DNA of 64,000 nt from Streptomyces sp. Sge12 (GCF_002080455.1 NZ_CP020555.1:5740501-5804500), one strand, 5' to 3'. Shown: positions 52,834 through 62,413, numbered from the stretch's first letter. Notes: generated by a model from the sequence alone, not told the origin. Numbers and translations: made by a program.

Positions 52834-53825
52834 CGGGGGACCTCGCATTCGGGGGTGAGGAGGTCCGCGATGTCCAGGACGTGGTAGCCCCGCATCGAGG
52901 GGAGGCAGCTGCCGCGGACCGGGCCGATGGCCGAGGACCAGTCGGCGGGGATCGCGGCGGCGCCCGACATGGCGCCGGCCAGGGCGCCCGCCACGGCGGC
53001 CGTGGTGTCGGCGTCGCGGCCCATGTTCACCGCGGTGAGGACGGAGGACGGGAAGTCGCCCCGGCACGCGGCGAAGGCCCCGAAGGCCAGGCTCACCGCC
53101 TCGGGGGCCAGGTCGGTCCACGGGTAGCCGCCGATGACCACCGCCGAGCGCACCGCCCGTTCGCCGCGCGGGGCGGCGGTGACCGCCCGGCGCAGGGAGC
53201 GGGCCGTCCACGAGTCGGACGGGATGACGGACAGGGCCGCCGAGACCACCGAGGCCGGGGAGCCGCCGGCCATCGCGGCGGCGACGCCCGCCGCGACCGC
53301 CTGGCCGCCGTAGATGCCCTCGCCGTCGTGGCTGACCGAGCCGTCGATGGCGACCAGCCGGGCCGCCTCCGCCGGCCGGCCCGCGGCGAAGACGCCGAAC
53401 GGCGCCGCCCGCATGGCCAGACCGTCCGACCAGGCGTGCCGGTGCTGGGCCGAGATGGGTGCGGCCAGGCCCCGGCGGAGGTTCTCCAGGGTGCCGCGCT
53501 CGGAGAAGCCGGCGCCCCGGAACGGGCCTTCGTCGAGGTCGGCGATCCAGTGGTGCCAGGCCCGCTCCACGTGGGAGACGGTGAGCGCCGAGCCGTGGCG
53601 GGCCAGCAGCAGCCCGGAGAAGATCGCGTACTCGGTGTCGTCCGTGCCCGCCGGGTCCTCCGACACGAAGCCCTCGATGCGGCCCCACTTCGCGCGGATC
53701 TCCGACGGCTTCATGTTCTCCGCGGGTGCGCCCAGCGCATCGCCCACCGCGAGTCCGAGAAGAGCGCCCCTGGCCCGTTCGAGGAGGACCTGCGGATTGC
53801 ATGCAATCAGCTTCACCGGCTCCAT
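52830..53825 (-). CDS. ADP-ribosylglycohydrolase paralogue 4 (canonical motifs)
   Basis: The 331-residue protein starts at ATG 53825 after GGGAGAGG. It carries RARGALLGLAVGDALGAPAE, GTDDTEYAIFSGLLL and GRDADTTAAVAGALAGAMSG, the complete metal-binding set. It is the first gene of the seven-gene operon and overlaps the next by four bases. The 250 bases before it also contain the promoter of the divergent transporter gene. Expected activity is hydrolysis of an ADP-ribosyl or ribosyl N- or O-glycosidic bond. Confidence 0.88.
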   Translation of the reverse strand: MEPVKLIACNPQVLLERARGALLGLAVGDALGAPAENMKPSEIRAKWGRIEGFVSEDPAGTDDTEYAIFSGLLLARHGSALTVSHVERAWHHWIADLDEGPFRGAGFSERGTLENLRRGLAAPISAQHRHAWSDGLAMRAAPFGVFAAGRPAEAARLVAIDGSVSHDGEGIYGGQAVAAGVAAAMAGGSPASVVSAALSVIPSDSWTARSLRRAVTAAPRGERAVRSAVVIGGYPWTDLAPEAVSLAFGAFAACRGDFPSSVLTAVNMGRDADTTAAVAGALAGAMSGAAAIPADWSSAIGPVRGSCLPSMRGYHVLDIADLLTPECEVPR

Positions 53826-54075
53826 GGCGCGCCTCTCCCACATTCGATGGGGCTCATCATGAGCCCTTGGGGGATTTGTGCCATGGCATGTGGTTTGTCG
53901 CTCGTCGCGAAACACCCCGCGAACACCCCCGTCACCCGGTCGCCGACCCGCAAAAGCCCAGGTAAGTACGGCCTTCCTTGCTGGCGGGCGGCAGAAATCG
54001 TGCGTAGTTTCGAGGTGTTCCGGGGGAGCGGGGCGCGTCCTGGCGTCCGTTCGCACATTTGGGGAGATTCCACGC

Positions 54076-54807
54076 ATGTCCATCATCGATATCGAAGCAC
54101 CACTGCACACCGCGCACCGCGACAACCACACCCACCGCGACGTCAACGGTGGATGGCTGCGGCCGGCCGTCTTCGGTGCCATGGACGGGCTCGTCTCCAA
54201 CCTCGCCCTGATGACCGGTGTGGCCGGCGGCGCCGTCGCCCCGCAGACCGTCGTCATCACCGGGCTGGCGGGTCTCGCGGCCGGCGCCTTCTCCATGGCG
54301 GCCGGCGAATACACCTCCGTCGCCTCGCAGCGCGAACTGGTCCTCGCCGAACTGGACGTGGAGCGCCAGCAGTTGCTGGGGCATCCGGTGGACGAGATGG
54401 AGGAGCTCGCCGAGCTCTACGTCTCCCGCGGCGTCGAGCCGTCGCTCGCCCGCGAGGTGGCCATGCAGCTGTCCCGCGATCCCGAGCAGGCGCTGGAGAT
54501 CCACGCCCGCGAGGAGCTCGGCATCGACCCCGACGACCTGCCCTCGCCGCTGGTCGCGGCGGTGTCGTCCTTCGGCTCCTTCGCGCTGGGCGCGCTGCTG
54601 CCGGTACTGCCGTACCTGCTCGGCGCCACAGCCCTGTGGCCCGCGGTGCTGCTCGCGCTGGCCGGTCTCTTCGCCTGCGGGGCGGTCGTCTCCCGGGTCA
54701 CGGCCCGGTCCTGGTGGTACAGCGGAGTACGCCAGCTGGCGCTGGGTGGCGCGGCCGCGGGTGTGACGTACATCCTGGGAACCTGGATCGGTGGAGCCAT
54801 AGGCTGA
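54076..54807 (+). CDS. VIT1/CCC1 family metal transporter
   Basis: The 243-residue protein begins MSIIDIEAPLHTAHRDNH after a GGGGAG nine bases upstream. Family blocks are AVFGAMDGLVSNLALMTGVAGG, LAGLAAGAFSMAAGEYTSVASQRE and the cytoplasmic metal-binding helix ELDVERQQLLGHPVDEMEELAELYVSRGV, followed by three more membrane helices. VIT1/CCC1 proteins export Fe or Mn from the cytoplasm (into vacuoles in eukaryotes). It is divergent from the glycohydrolase operon; no functional link is evident. Confidence 0.85.
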   Translation: MSIIDIEAPLHTAHRDNHTHRDVNGGWLRPAVFGAMDGLVSNLALMTGVAGGAVAPQTVVITGLAGLAAGAFSMAAGEYTSVASQRELVLAELDVERQQLLGHPVDEMEELAELYVSRGVEPSLAREVAMQLSRDPEQALEIHAREELGIDPDDLPSPLVAAVSSFGSFALGALLPVLPYLLGATALWPAVLLALAGLFACGAVVSRVTARSWWYSGVRQLALGGAAAGVTYILGTWIGGAIG

Positions 54808-55044
54808 CCGCGGCTGGAGTGAGACACTATGCAGAGCGCCACATAAATAGTTCATTACTCGGCGGTTTCGATCCCGTGTCCGCCGGGCATCAGACCAGGA
54901 CTCCGGGCAACGATGCCCGCCCTGCACCGGAACCTCCGCCCTGCGATACCGCCGTAGCGTGCCGCGGAAGTTCCCCTCTTTCTGCCTCGTGCAGTGTCCG
55001 CATGCTGGAATGACGTATCCGCTTCTCGGGATTGTCGTCATCAT

Positions 55045-55060
55045 GTAATCTGCACGAAAT
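55045..55060 (+). promoter_or_regulatory. Candidate GlnR half-site pair upstream of gltB
   Basis: GTAAT-CTGCAC-GAAAT fits the GlnR pattern gTnAc-n6-GaAAc at 8 of 10 informative positions, 65 bases before the gltB start. GlnR controls nitrogen genes in streptomycetes. The rest of the 317-base upstream region (54808-55124) holds no gene. Confidence 0.4.
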
Positions 55061-55124
55061 TTCGCAGAGGGCCAACGTCGTCCCTCGGCTATGCACATAT
55101 GCCACGACGACGACGGGAGAGCCG

Positions 55125-58100
55125 ATGCGTTCCGCATCCACGCACTCCGCGACCGGCTCCAGCACCACCGCCTGGTCGCCCATGGACGGTCGCCCCGCCC
55201 AGCAGGGCATGTACGACCCGCGCAACGAGAAGGACGCCTGTGGCGTCGGATTCGTGGCGAACCTCACCGGCGAGGCCACCCACACACTCGTTGAGCAGGC
55301 CCTGACCGTATTGCGGAACCTCGAGCACCGCGGCGCGACCGGCTCCGAGCCGGACTCGGGCGACGGCGCCGGAATCCTCAGCCAGGTCCCGGACGCGTTC
55401 CTGCGCGAGGTGGCCGGCTTCGAGCTCCCCGAGGCCGGCGGCTACGCCGTCGGTATCGCCTTCCTCCCCGCCGACGGCACCGCACAGGCCGTCGCCGTGG
55501 AGCAGATCGAGGCCCTCGCCGCCGAGGAGAACCTCACGGTCCTCGGCTGGCGCGAGGTCCCGGTCACCCCGGACCTGCTCGGCAACGGCGCCCGCGCCAC
55601 CATGCCGGCCTTCTCCCAGCTGTTCGTCAGCAACGGCAACACCGGCATCGAGCTGGACCGCAAGGCCTTCGTGCTGCGCAAGCGCGCCGAGCGCGAGGCC
55701 GGTGTCTACTTCCCGTCGCTCTCCGCCCGCACCATCGTCTACAAGGGCATGCTGACCACCGGCCAGCTGGAGCCCTTCTTCCCCGACCTCTCCGACCGCC
55801 GCTTCGCCTCGGCCGTCGCCCTGGTCCACTCGCGGTTCTCCACGAACACCTTCCCGTCGTGGCCGCTCGCCCACCCGTACCGCTTCGTCGCGCACAACGG
55901 CGAGATCAACACGGTCAAGGGCAACCGCAACTGGATGAAGGCCCGCGAGTCCCAGCTGGCCTCCGAGGCATTCGGCGAGGGCGTGCTGGACCGGATCTTC
56001 CCGATCTGCACCCCGGACGCCTCCGACTCGGCCTCCTTCGACGAGGTCCTGGAGCTGCTCCACCTCGGCGGCCGGTCGCTCCCGCACAGCGTGCTGATGA
56101 TGATCCCGGAGGCGTGGGAGAACCACACCTCGATGGACCCGGCCCGCCGCGCGTTCTACAAGTACCACTCCACCCAGATGGAGCCCTGGGACGGCCCGGC
56201 CTGCGTCACCTTCACCGACGGCACCCAGGTCGGCGCGGTCCTCGACCGCAACGGTCTGCGCCCCGGCCGCTACTGGGTCACCGACGACGGCCTCGTCGTG
56301 CTCGGCTCCGAGGTCGGCGTGCTCGACATCGACCCGGCCAAGGTCGTCCGCAAGGGCCGCCTGCAGCCCGGCAAGATGTTCCTCGTCGACACCGCCCAGA
56401 AGCGGATCATCGAGGACGACGAGATCAAGAACGAGCTGGCCGCCGCCGCCCCCTACGCGGAGTGGCTGGAGACCGGCGAGATCGAGCTGTCGGACCTGCC
56501 CGAGCGCGAGCACATCGTGCACACCCACGCCTCGGTCACCCGCCGCCAGCAGACCTTCGGCTACACCGAGGAAGAGCTGCGCGTCATCCTCGCGCCGATG
56601 GCCCGTACCGCCGGCGAGCCGCTCGGCTCCATGGGTACGGACTCCCCGATCGCGGCCCTGTCCGAGCGCCCCCGGCTGCTCTTCGACTACTTCACCCAGC
56701 TCTTCGCGCAGGTCACCAACCCGCCGCTGGACGCCATCCGCGAGGAGCTCGTCACCTCGCTGCTGTCCTCGCTCGGCCCGCAGGGCAACCTGCTGGAGTC
56801 GACCGCCGCGTCCTGCCGCAGCGTCACCCTGCCCTTCCCGGTGATCGACAACGACGAGCTGGCCAAGCTCATCCACATCAACGCCGACGGCGACATGCCC
56901 GGCATGAAGGCCGCCACGCTCTCCGGCCTCTACCGGGTCTCCGGCGGCGGCGAGGCCCTGGCCGCCCGTATCGAGCAGATCCGCGCCGAGGCCGACGCGG
57001 CGATCGCCAACGGCGCCCGCCTCATCGTCCTCTCGGACCGCCACTCGGACGCCGAGCACGCCCCGATCCCGTCGCTGCTGCTCACCTCCGCCGTGCACCA
57101 CCACCTCATCGCCACCAAGCAGCGCACCCAGGTGGGCCTGCTCGTCGAGGCCGGTGACGTCCGCGAGGTCCACCACGTCGCCCTGCTCATCGGCTACGGC
57201 GCGGCCGCGGTCAACCCGTACCTCGCCATGGAGTCCGTCGAGGACCTGCTGCGCGCCGGTACCTTCCTGTCCGGCCTGGAGCCGGAGCAGGCCATCAAGA
57301 ACCTGATCTACGCGCTCGGCAAGGGCGTCCTGAAGGTCATGTCCAAGATGGGCATCTCCACCGTCGCCTCCTACCGCGGCGCCCAGGTCTTCGAGGCCGT
57401 CGGCCTGAACGACGAGTTCGTCGAGACCTACTTCAACGGCACCGCCACCAAGATCGGCGGCGCCGGCCTGGACGTCATCGCCAAGGAGGTGGCCGCGCGC
57501 CACGCCAAGGCGTACCCCGTCTCCGGCATCGCGGCCACGCACCGCGCGCTGGAGATCGGCGGCGAGTACCAGTGGCGCCGCGAGGGCGAGCCGCACCTGT
57601 TCGACCCGGAGACGGTCTTCCGCCTCCAGCACGCCACCCGCAACCGCCGGTACGACATCTTCAAGCAGTACACGGCCCGGGTGAACGAGCAGTCCGAGCG
57701 CCTGATGACGCTCCGCGGCCTGTTCGGCTTCAAGGCCGACCGCGAGGCCATCTCCATCGACGAGGTCGAGTCGGTCGCCGACATCGTCAAGCGCTTCTCC
57801 ACCGGCGCCATGTCGTACGGCTCCATCTCCAAGGAGGCGCACGAAACCCTCGCCATCGCCATGAACCAGCTGGGCGCCAAGTCCAACACCGGTGAGGGCG
57901 GCGAGGACCCGGACCGCCTCTACGACCCGGCGCGCCGCTCGTCCATCAAGCAGGTCGCCTCCGGCCGCTTCGGCGTGACCTCGGAGTACCTGGTCAACGC
58001 GGACGACATCCAGATCAAGATGGCGCAGGGCGCCAAGCCCGGCGAGGGCGGCCAGCTGCCCGGCCACAAGGTGTACCCGTGGGTCGCCAAGACCCGGCAC

Positions 58101-59723
58101 TCCACCCCGGGCGTCGGCCTGATCTCCCCGCCGCCGCACCACGACATCTACTCCATCGAGGACCTGGCTCAGCTGATCCACGACCTCAAGAACGCCAACC
58201 CGGCCGCCCGCATCCACGTGAAGCTGGTCTCCGAGGTCGGCGTGGGTACGGTCGCCGCCGGTGTCTCCAAGGCCCACGCGGACGTCGTCCTCATCTCCGG
58301 CCACGACGGCGGAACGGGCGCCTCCCCGCTCACCTCCCTCAAGCACGCGGGCGGCCCCTGGGAGCTCGGCCTCGCCGAGACCCAGCAGACCCTGCTGCTC
58401 AACGGGCTGCGCGACCGGATCGTCGTCCAGACGGACGGCCAGCTCAAGACCGGCCGCGACGTGGTCATCGCCGCGCTCCTCGGCGCCGAGGAGTTCGGTT
58501 TCGCGACCGCGCCGCTCGTCGTCTCCGGCTGCGTCATGATGCGCGTCTGCCACCTGGACACCTGCCCGGTCGGCATCGCCACCCAGAACCCGGTCCTGCG
58601 CGACCGCTTCTCCGGCAAGCCCGAGTTCGTCGTCAACTTCTTCGAGTACATCGCGGAGGAGGTGCGCGAGATCCTCGCCGAGCTGGGCTTCCGCACGATC
58701 GAGGAGGCCGTCGGCCACGCCGAACTCCTCGACACCACCAAGGCCGTCACGCACTGGAAGGCGCAGGGCCTCGACCTGGAGCCGCTCTTCTACGTGCCGG
58801 AGCTGCCCGAGGGCGCGGTCCGCCACGCCCTGATCGAGCAGGACCACGGCCTGGAGAAGGCCCTCGACAACGAGCTGATCGAGCTCGCCTCCGAGGCCCT
58901 GAACGCCGCCACCGCCGAAGCGGCCCAGCCGGTCCGCGCCCAGGTCGCGATCCGCAACATCAACCGGACCGTCGGCACCATGCTCGGCCACCAGGTCACC
59001 AAGAAGTTCGGCGGTGCGGGCCTGCCCGACAACACCATCGACCTGACCTTCACCGGCAGCGCCGGCCAGTCCTTCGGCGCCTTCGTGCCCAAGGGCATCA
59101 CCCTCCGCCTGGAGGGCGACGCCAACGACTACGTCGGCAAGGGCCTCTCCGGCGGCCGCATCGTGGTCCGCCCGGACCGCGGCGCCGACCACCTCGCCGA
59201 GTACTCCACCATCGCCGGCAACACCATCGGCTACGGAGCCACCGGCGGCGAGATGTTCCTGCGCGGCCGCACCGGCGAGCGCTTCTGCGTCCGCAACTCG
59301 GGTGCCCTGGTCGTCTCGGAGGGCGTGGGCGACCACGGCTGCGAGTACATGACCGGTGGCCGGGCGGTCGTCCTGGGCGAGACGGGCCGCAACTTCGCGG
59401 CCGGCATGTCGGGCGGCGTCGCGTACGTCATCGACCTCGACCCGCACAACGTCAACGTCGGCAACGCGGGCGCGGTCGAGACCGTCCTGTCCGACACCGA
59501 CAAGCAGTGGCTGCACGATGTGGTGCGCCGCCACGAGGAGGAGACCGGCTCGACCGTGGCCGCGAAGCTCCTCGCCGACTGGTCCGTCGCGGTGGACCGG
59601 TTCAGCAAGATCATCCCGACCACGTACAAGGCAGTGCTCGCCGCCAAGGACGCCGCTGAGCTCGCCGGACTCTCGGAATCCGAGACCACGGAGAAGATGA
59701 TGGAGGCGGCGACCCATGGCTGA
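55125..59723 (+). CDS. gltB: Glutamate synthase large subunit
   Basis: The 1532-residue enzyme makes glutamate from glutamine and 2-oxoglutarate. The amidotransferase nucleophile is Cys39 in NEKDACGVGFVAN, exposed after removal of a short propeptide. The central and FMN domains include AMSYGSISKEAHETLA, SNTGEGGEDPDR and PGEGGQLPGHKV. The 3Fe-4S ligands are in CVMMRVCHLDTCPVGIATQ. The C-terminal beta-helix has GGRIVVRPDRG repeats. The ATG at 55125 follows GGGAGAG; the ATG at 55182 is also possible. It overlaps gltD by eight bases. Confidence 0.96.
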   Translation: MRSASTHSATGSSTTAWSPMDGRPAQQGMYDPRNEKDACGVGFVANLTGEATHTLVEQALTVLRNLEHRGATGSEPDSGDGAGILSQVPDAFLREVAGFELPEAGGYAVGIAFLPADGTAQAVAVEQIEALAAEENLTVLGWREVPVTPDLLGNGARATMPAFSQLFVSNGNTGIELDRKAFVLRKRAEREAGVYFPSLSARTIVYKGMLTTGQLEPFFPDLSDRRFASAVALVHSRFSTNTFPSWPLAHPYRFVAHNGEINTVKGNRNWMKARESQLASEAFGEGVLDRIFPICTPDASDSASFDEVLELLHLGGRSLPHSVLMMIPEAWENHTSMDPARRAFYKYHSTQMEPWDGPACVTFTDGTQVGAVLDRNGLRPGRYWVTDDGLVVLGSEVGVLDIDPAKVVRKGRLQPGKMFLVDTAQKRIIEDDEIKNELAAAAPYAEWLETGEIELSDLPEREHIVHTHASVTRRQQTFGYTEEELRVILAPMARTAGEPLGSMGTDSPIAALSERPRLLFDYFTQLFAQVTNPPLDAIREELVTSLLSSLGPQGNLLESTAASCRSVTLPFPVIDNDELAKLIHINADGDMPGMKAATLSGLYRVSGGGEALAARIEQIRAEADAAIANGARLIVLSDRHSDAEHAPIPSLLLTSAVHHHLIATKQRTQVGLLVEAGDVREVHHVALLIGYGAAAVNPYLAMESVEDLLRAGTFLSGLEPEQAIKNLIYALGKGVLKVMSKMGISTVASYRGAQVFEAVGLNDEFVETYFNGTATKIGGAGLDVIAKEVAARHAKAYPVSGIAATHRALEIGGEYQWRREGEPHLFDPETVFRLQHATRNRRYDIFKQYTARVNEQSERLMTLRGLFGFKADREAISIDEVESVADIVKRFSTGAMSYGSISKEAHETLAIAMNQLGAKSNTGEGGEDPDRLYDPARRSSIKQVASGRFGVTSEYLVNADDIQIKMAQGAKPGEGGQLPGHKVYPWVAKTRHSTPGVGLISPPPHHDIYSIEDLAQLIHDLKNANPAARIHVKLVSEVGVGTVAAGVSKAHADVVLISGHDGGTGASPLTSLKHAGGPWELGLAETQQTLLLNGLRDRIVVQTDGQLKTGRDVVIAALLGAEEFGFATAPLVVSGCVMMRVCHLDTCPVGIATQNPVLRDRFSGKPEFVVNFFEYIAEEVREILAELGFRTIEEAVGHAELLDTTKAVTHWKAQGLDLEPLFYVPELPEGAVRHALIEQDHGLEKALDNELIELASEALNAATAEAAQPVRAQVAIRNINRTVGTMLGHQVTKKFGGAGLPDNTIDLTFTGSAGQSFGAFVPKGITLRLEGDANDYVGKGLSGGRIVVRPDRGADHLAEYSTIAGNTIGYGATGGEMFLRGRTGERFCVRNSGALVVSEGVGDHGCEYMTGGRAVVLGETGRNFAAGMSGGVAYVIDLDPHNVNVGNAGAVETVLSDTDKQWLHDVVRRHEEETGSTVAAKLLADWSVAVDRFSKIIPTTYKAVLAAKDAAELAGLSESETTEKMMEAATHG

Positions 59724-61176
59724 CCCGAAGGGCTTCCTCACCACCGATCGCGAGACCGCCTGCACCCGTCCCGTCGCCGAACGGCTCGGGGACTGGAACG
59801 AGGTCTACGTCCCGGGCTCGCTGCTCCCGATCATCAGCAAGCAGGCCGGCCGCTGCATGGACTGCGGCATCCCGTTCTGCCACAACGGGTGCCCGCTCGG
59901 GAACCTGATCCCGGAGTGGAACGACTTCTCGTACCGCGAGGACTGGACCGCCGCCTCCGAGCGACTGCACGCCACGAACAACTTCCCGGAGTTCACCGGG
60001 CGGCTGTGCCCGGCCCCGTGCGAGTCGGCGTGCGTGCTCGGCATCAACCAGCCCGCCGTGACCATCAAGAACGTCGAAGTCTCGATCATCGACAAGGCGT
60101 GGGACAACGGCGACGTCACCCCGCAGGCGCCGGAGCGGCTGTCCGGCAAGACCGCGGCCGTCATCGGCTCCGGCCCGGCCGGTCTGGCCGCCGCCCAGCA
60201 GCTGACCCGGGCCGGCCACACCGTGGTCGTGTACGAGCGCGCCGACCGCATCGGCGGCCTGCTGCGCTACGGCATCCCCGAGTTCAAGATGGAGAAGGTG
60301 CACATCAACCGCCGCATCGAGCAGATGCGCGCGGAGGGCACCAAGTTCCGCACCGGCATCGAGGTCGGCCGCGACATCACCGCCACCGACCTGCGCAAGC
60401 GGTTCGACGCGGTGGTCATCGCGGCGGGCGCGACCGTCTCCCGCGACCTGCCGGTCCCGGGCCGCGAGCTGAACGGCATCCACTTCGCGATGGAGTACCT
60501 GCCGCTCGCCAACAAGGTCCAGGAGGGCGACTTCATGGCGCCCCCCATCACGGCCGAGGGCAAGCACGTCGTCGTCATCGGCGGCGGCGACACCGGCGCG
60601 GACTGCGTGGGCACCGCCCACCGCCAGGGCGCGGCCTCGGTCACGCAGCTGGAGATCATGCCCAGGCCGGGCGAGGAGCGGAACGCCAACCAGCCCTGGC
60701 CGACCTTCCCGATGCTCTACAAGGTCACCTCGGCCCACGAGGAGGGCGGCGAGCGGGTCTACTCCGTCTCCACCACCCACTTCGAGGGCGACGAGGACGG
60801 CAACGTCCAGGCCCTCCACCTGGTCGAGGTCGCCTTCGAGGACGGCAAGCTCGTCCAGAAGGCCGGCACCGAGCGCGTCCTCCCCGCGCAGTTGGTCACC
60901 CTGGCGATGGGCTTCACGGGCACCGACCAGGCGAACGGCCTGGTCCAGCAGTTCGGCCTGGAGCTGGACGCCCGCGGCAACATCGACCGCGACGCCTCCT
61001 ACGCGACCAACGTCGACGGCGTCTTCGTCGCCGGCGACGCGGGCCGCGGCCAGTCGCTCATCGTGTGGGCCATCGCGGAAGGCCGCTCGGCCGCCCGCGG
61101 CGTGGACCGCTTCCTGACCGGCTCCAGCGCCCTCCCGTACCCGGTCAAGCCGACGGATCGTTCTCTGACCGTCTGA
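59716..61176 (+). CDS. gltD: Glutamate synthase small subunit
   Basis: The 486-residue NADPH-dependent partner passes electrons to GltB. The Fe-S ligands are CMDCGIPFCHNGCPLGN and CPAPCESACVLGI. The FAD site is VIGSGPAGLAAAQQL and the NADPH site VVIGGGDTGADCVGTA. AMGFTGTDQANGLVQQ and VFVAGDAGRGQSLIVWA close the FAD domain. It is coupled to gltB by an 8-base overlap and followed by two hairpins. Confidence 0.96.
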   Translation: MADPKGFLTTDRETACTRPVAERLGDWNEVYVPGSLLPIISKQAGRCMDCGIPFCHNGCPLGNLIPEWNDFSYREDWTAASERLHATNNFPEFTGRLCPAPCESACVLGINQPAVTIKNVEVSIIDKAWDNGDVTPQAPERLSGKTAAVIGSGPAGLAAAQQLTRAGHTVVVYERADRIGGLLRYGIPEFKMEKVHINRRIEQMRAEGTKFRTGIEVGRDITATDLRKRFDAVVIAAGATVSRDLPVPGRELNGIHFAMEYLPLANKVQEGDFMAPPITAEGKHVVVIGGGDTGADCVGTAHRQGAASVTQLEIMPRPGEERNANQPWPTFPMLYKVTSAHEEGGERVYSVSTTHFEGDEDGNVQALHLVEVAFEDGKLVQKAGTERVLPAQLVTLAMGFTGTDQANGLVQQFGLELDARGNIDRDASYATNVDGVFVAGDAGRGQSLIVWAIAEGRSAARGVDRFLTGSSALPYPVKPTDRSLTV

Positions 61177-61187
61177 TGCAGCAACCC

Positions 61188-61207
61188 CCCTCCCCATCGG
61201 GGGAGGG
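61188..61207 (+). terminator. First hairpin after gltD
   Basis: ccctcccc and ggggaggg form a perfect 8-bp stem around atcg, 12 bases past the gltD stop. Confidence 0.5.
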
Positions 61208-61250
61208 ACCCCTCATACGGTCCGTACAACGGCGTACGGAACTCCCGACA

Positions 61251-61290
61251 CAGCGCCCGTCATGTCCCCGACCAGGGATGACGGGCGCTG
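61251..61290 (+). terminator. Second hairpin after gltD
   Basis: cagcgcccgtcat and its perfect 13-base complement enclose a 14-base loop. It lies between gltD and the XRE regulator gene and is the stronger terminator candidate of the two. Confidence 0.6.
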
Positions 61291-61385
61291 TGGCGTTCTG
61301 TAGTCGTATCAATCCGTACCGCTGTTTCGCGGGCTCGGCAGGGACTACGCTTTTCGCGGAGCAAGGTGCTGCGGAAGCGGGGGAG

Positions 61386-62228
61386 TTGGCTCGTGGCAAG
61401 CAGAAGGATCTGAGCGGGGCGCAGACACCGGAGGAGTTCGCCCGCGAGGAACTGCGGCGCCACCGGGAAGCGGCCGGGCTCACCCAGGACGGTCTGGGCG
61501 AGCGGATCTTCACGAGCGGGGCGTACGTCGGGCAGATGGAGTGCGGCACGCGGCGGCTGCGGCCGGAGATCGCGGAGCTGATCGACAAGGTGTTCGGCAC
61601 CGGGGACTACTTCACGCGGCTGGCCAGGGCGTTCAAATCGAAGCACGTCGAGTACTTCGCCGAGGCGGCCGAGCTGGAACGCCTGGCGACGGCCATCTTC
61701 GACTATGGCTCCACTCTGGTTCCCGGGCTGCTCCAGACGGCGGACTACGCACGGGCCGTGGTTCGGGCGACCGGTCCCACGGCCTTGGCGGAGCATGTTG
61801 ACACCGTGGTCTCGGCGCGTGCTGAGCGCGCCCGGCTTCTCAGTGTTCCGGAAACCCCTGAGGTGTGGGTCGTGCTGCACGAGGCCGTGCTGAGGACGGT
61901 GGTCGGGGGGCCTGCCGTGATGGCCGCTCAGCTGCGGCATATCTCGTCGTTCGTCCGGGGCTATCGGATCACTGTGCAGGTGGTGCCGTTCTCGGCCGGT
62001 GCCCATGGTGTCCTGGATGCGTCCCTGAGGATCATGCAGTTTGCCGATGCACCCGATGTGGCATACACCGAGGGCCCTCATGCAGGGCAACTGCTGGACG
62101 ATCCGGCACTGGTTCGGCGCCACTGGAGGTCATACGATCTTGCAAGGGCTGCCGCGCTGTCGCCGGAGGCGTCCCTGGCCTTGATCGAGTCGGTGGCGGA
62201 GGAGCACGCGAGATGCGCGCAGACGTAG
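61386..62228 (+). CDS. XRE-family regulator with DUF5753 domain
   Basis: The 280-residue protein probably starts at TTG 61386, eight bases after GGAAG. The GKQKDLSG...EELRRHREAAGLTQDGLGE segment holds the helix-turn-helix, followed by GAYVGQMECGTRRLRPE. The C-terminal ~190 residues (YFAEAAELERLA...LVPGLLQTADYARAVV, VVPFSAGAHGVLDASLRIMQF) are DUF5753. This domain pair, with a DUF397 gene directly downstream, is the WhiJ-type regulator arrangement of streptomycetes, often linked to development. It overlaps the DUF397 gene by 16 bases. Confidence 0.82.
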   Translation: MARGKQKDLSGAQTPEEFAREELRRHREAAGLTQDGLGERIFTSGAYVGQMECGTRRLRPEIAELIDKVFGTGDYFTRLARAFKSKHVEYFAEAAELERLATAIFDYGSTLVPGLLQTADYARAVVRATGPTALAEHVDTVVSARAERARLLSVPETPEVWVVLHEAVLRTVVGGPAVMAAQLRHISSFVRGYRITVQVVPFSAGAHGVLDASLRIMQFADAPDVAYTEGPHAGQLLDDPALVRRHWRSYDLARAAALSPEASLALIESVAEEHARCAQT

Positions 62229-62413
62229 ACGGTCTGTCCTGGCGGACGTCCTCGTATACCAACGGCGAGGGCGGCAACTGCGTCGAGGTGTCCGACGACC
62301 TCCCTGGCCTGGTCCCCGTCCGCGACAGCAAGCTGGCCGGCGCCGGGCCGGTCCTCGTTTTCGGGGCTGCCACATGGGTGTCGTTCATCCGGGCCGTGCA
62401 GCATTGCCCCTGA
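62213..62413 (+). CDS. DUF397 small protein
   Basis: The 66-residue product starts MRADVDGLSWRTSSYTNGEGGNCVEVSD, the DUF397 signature (W-R-x-SSYS/T-NGEGGNCVEV), followed by PVRDSK. Such proteins are encoded beside XRE/DUF5753 regulators and are thought to act with them, much as in whiJ-like loci. The ATG lies 12 bases after GGAGG in the end of the regulator gene. It ends before a convergent secreted-protein gene. Confidence 0.85.
   Translation: MRADVDGLSWRTSSYTNGEGGNCVEVSDDLPGLVPVRDSKLAGAGPVLVFGAATWVSFIRAVQHCP

Noticed and set aside
55089..59765. Long open frame (1558 codons) antisense to gltB
   Set aside because: High GC at third codon positions creates long antisense frames. It shows no domain motifs, and the plus-strand GltB is certain.
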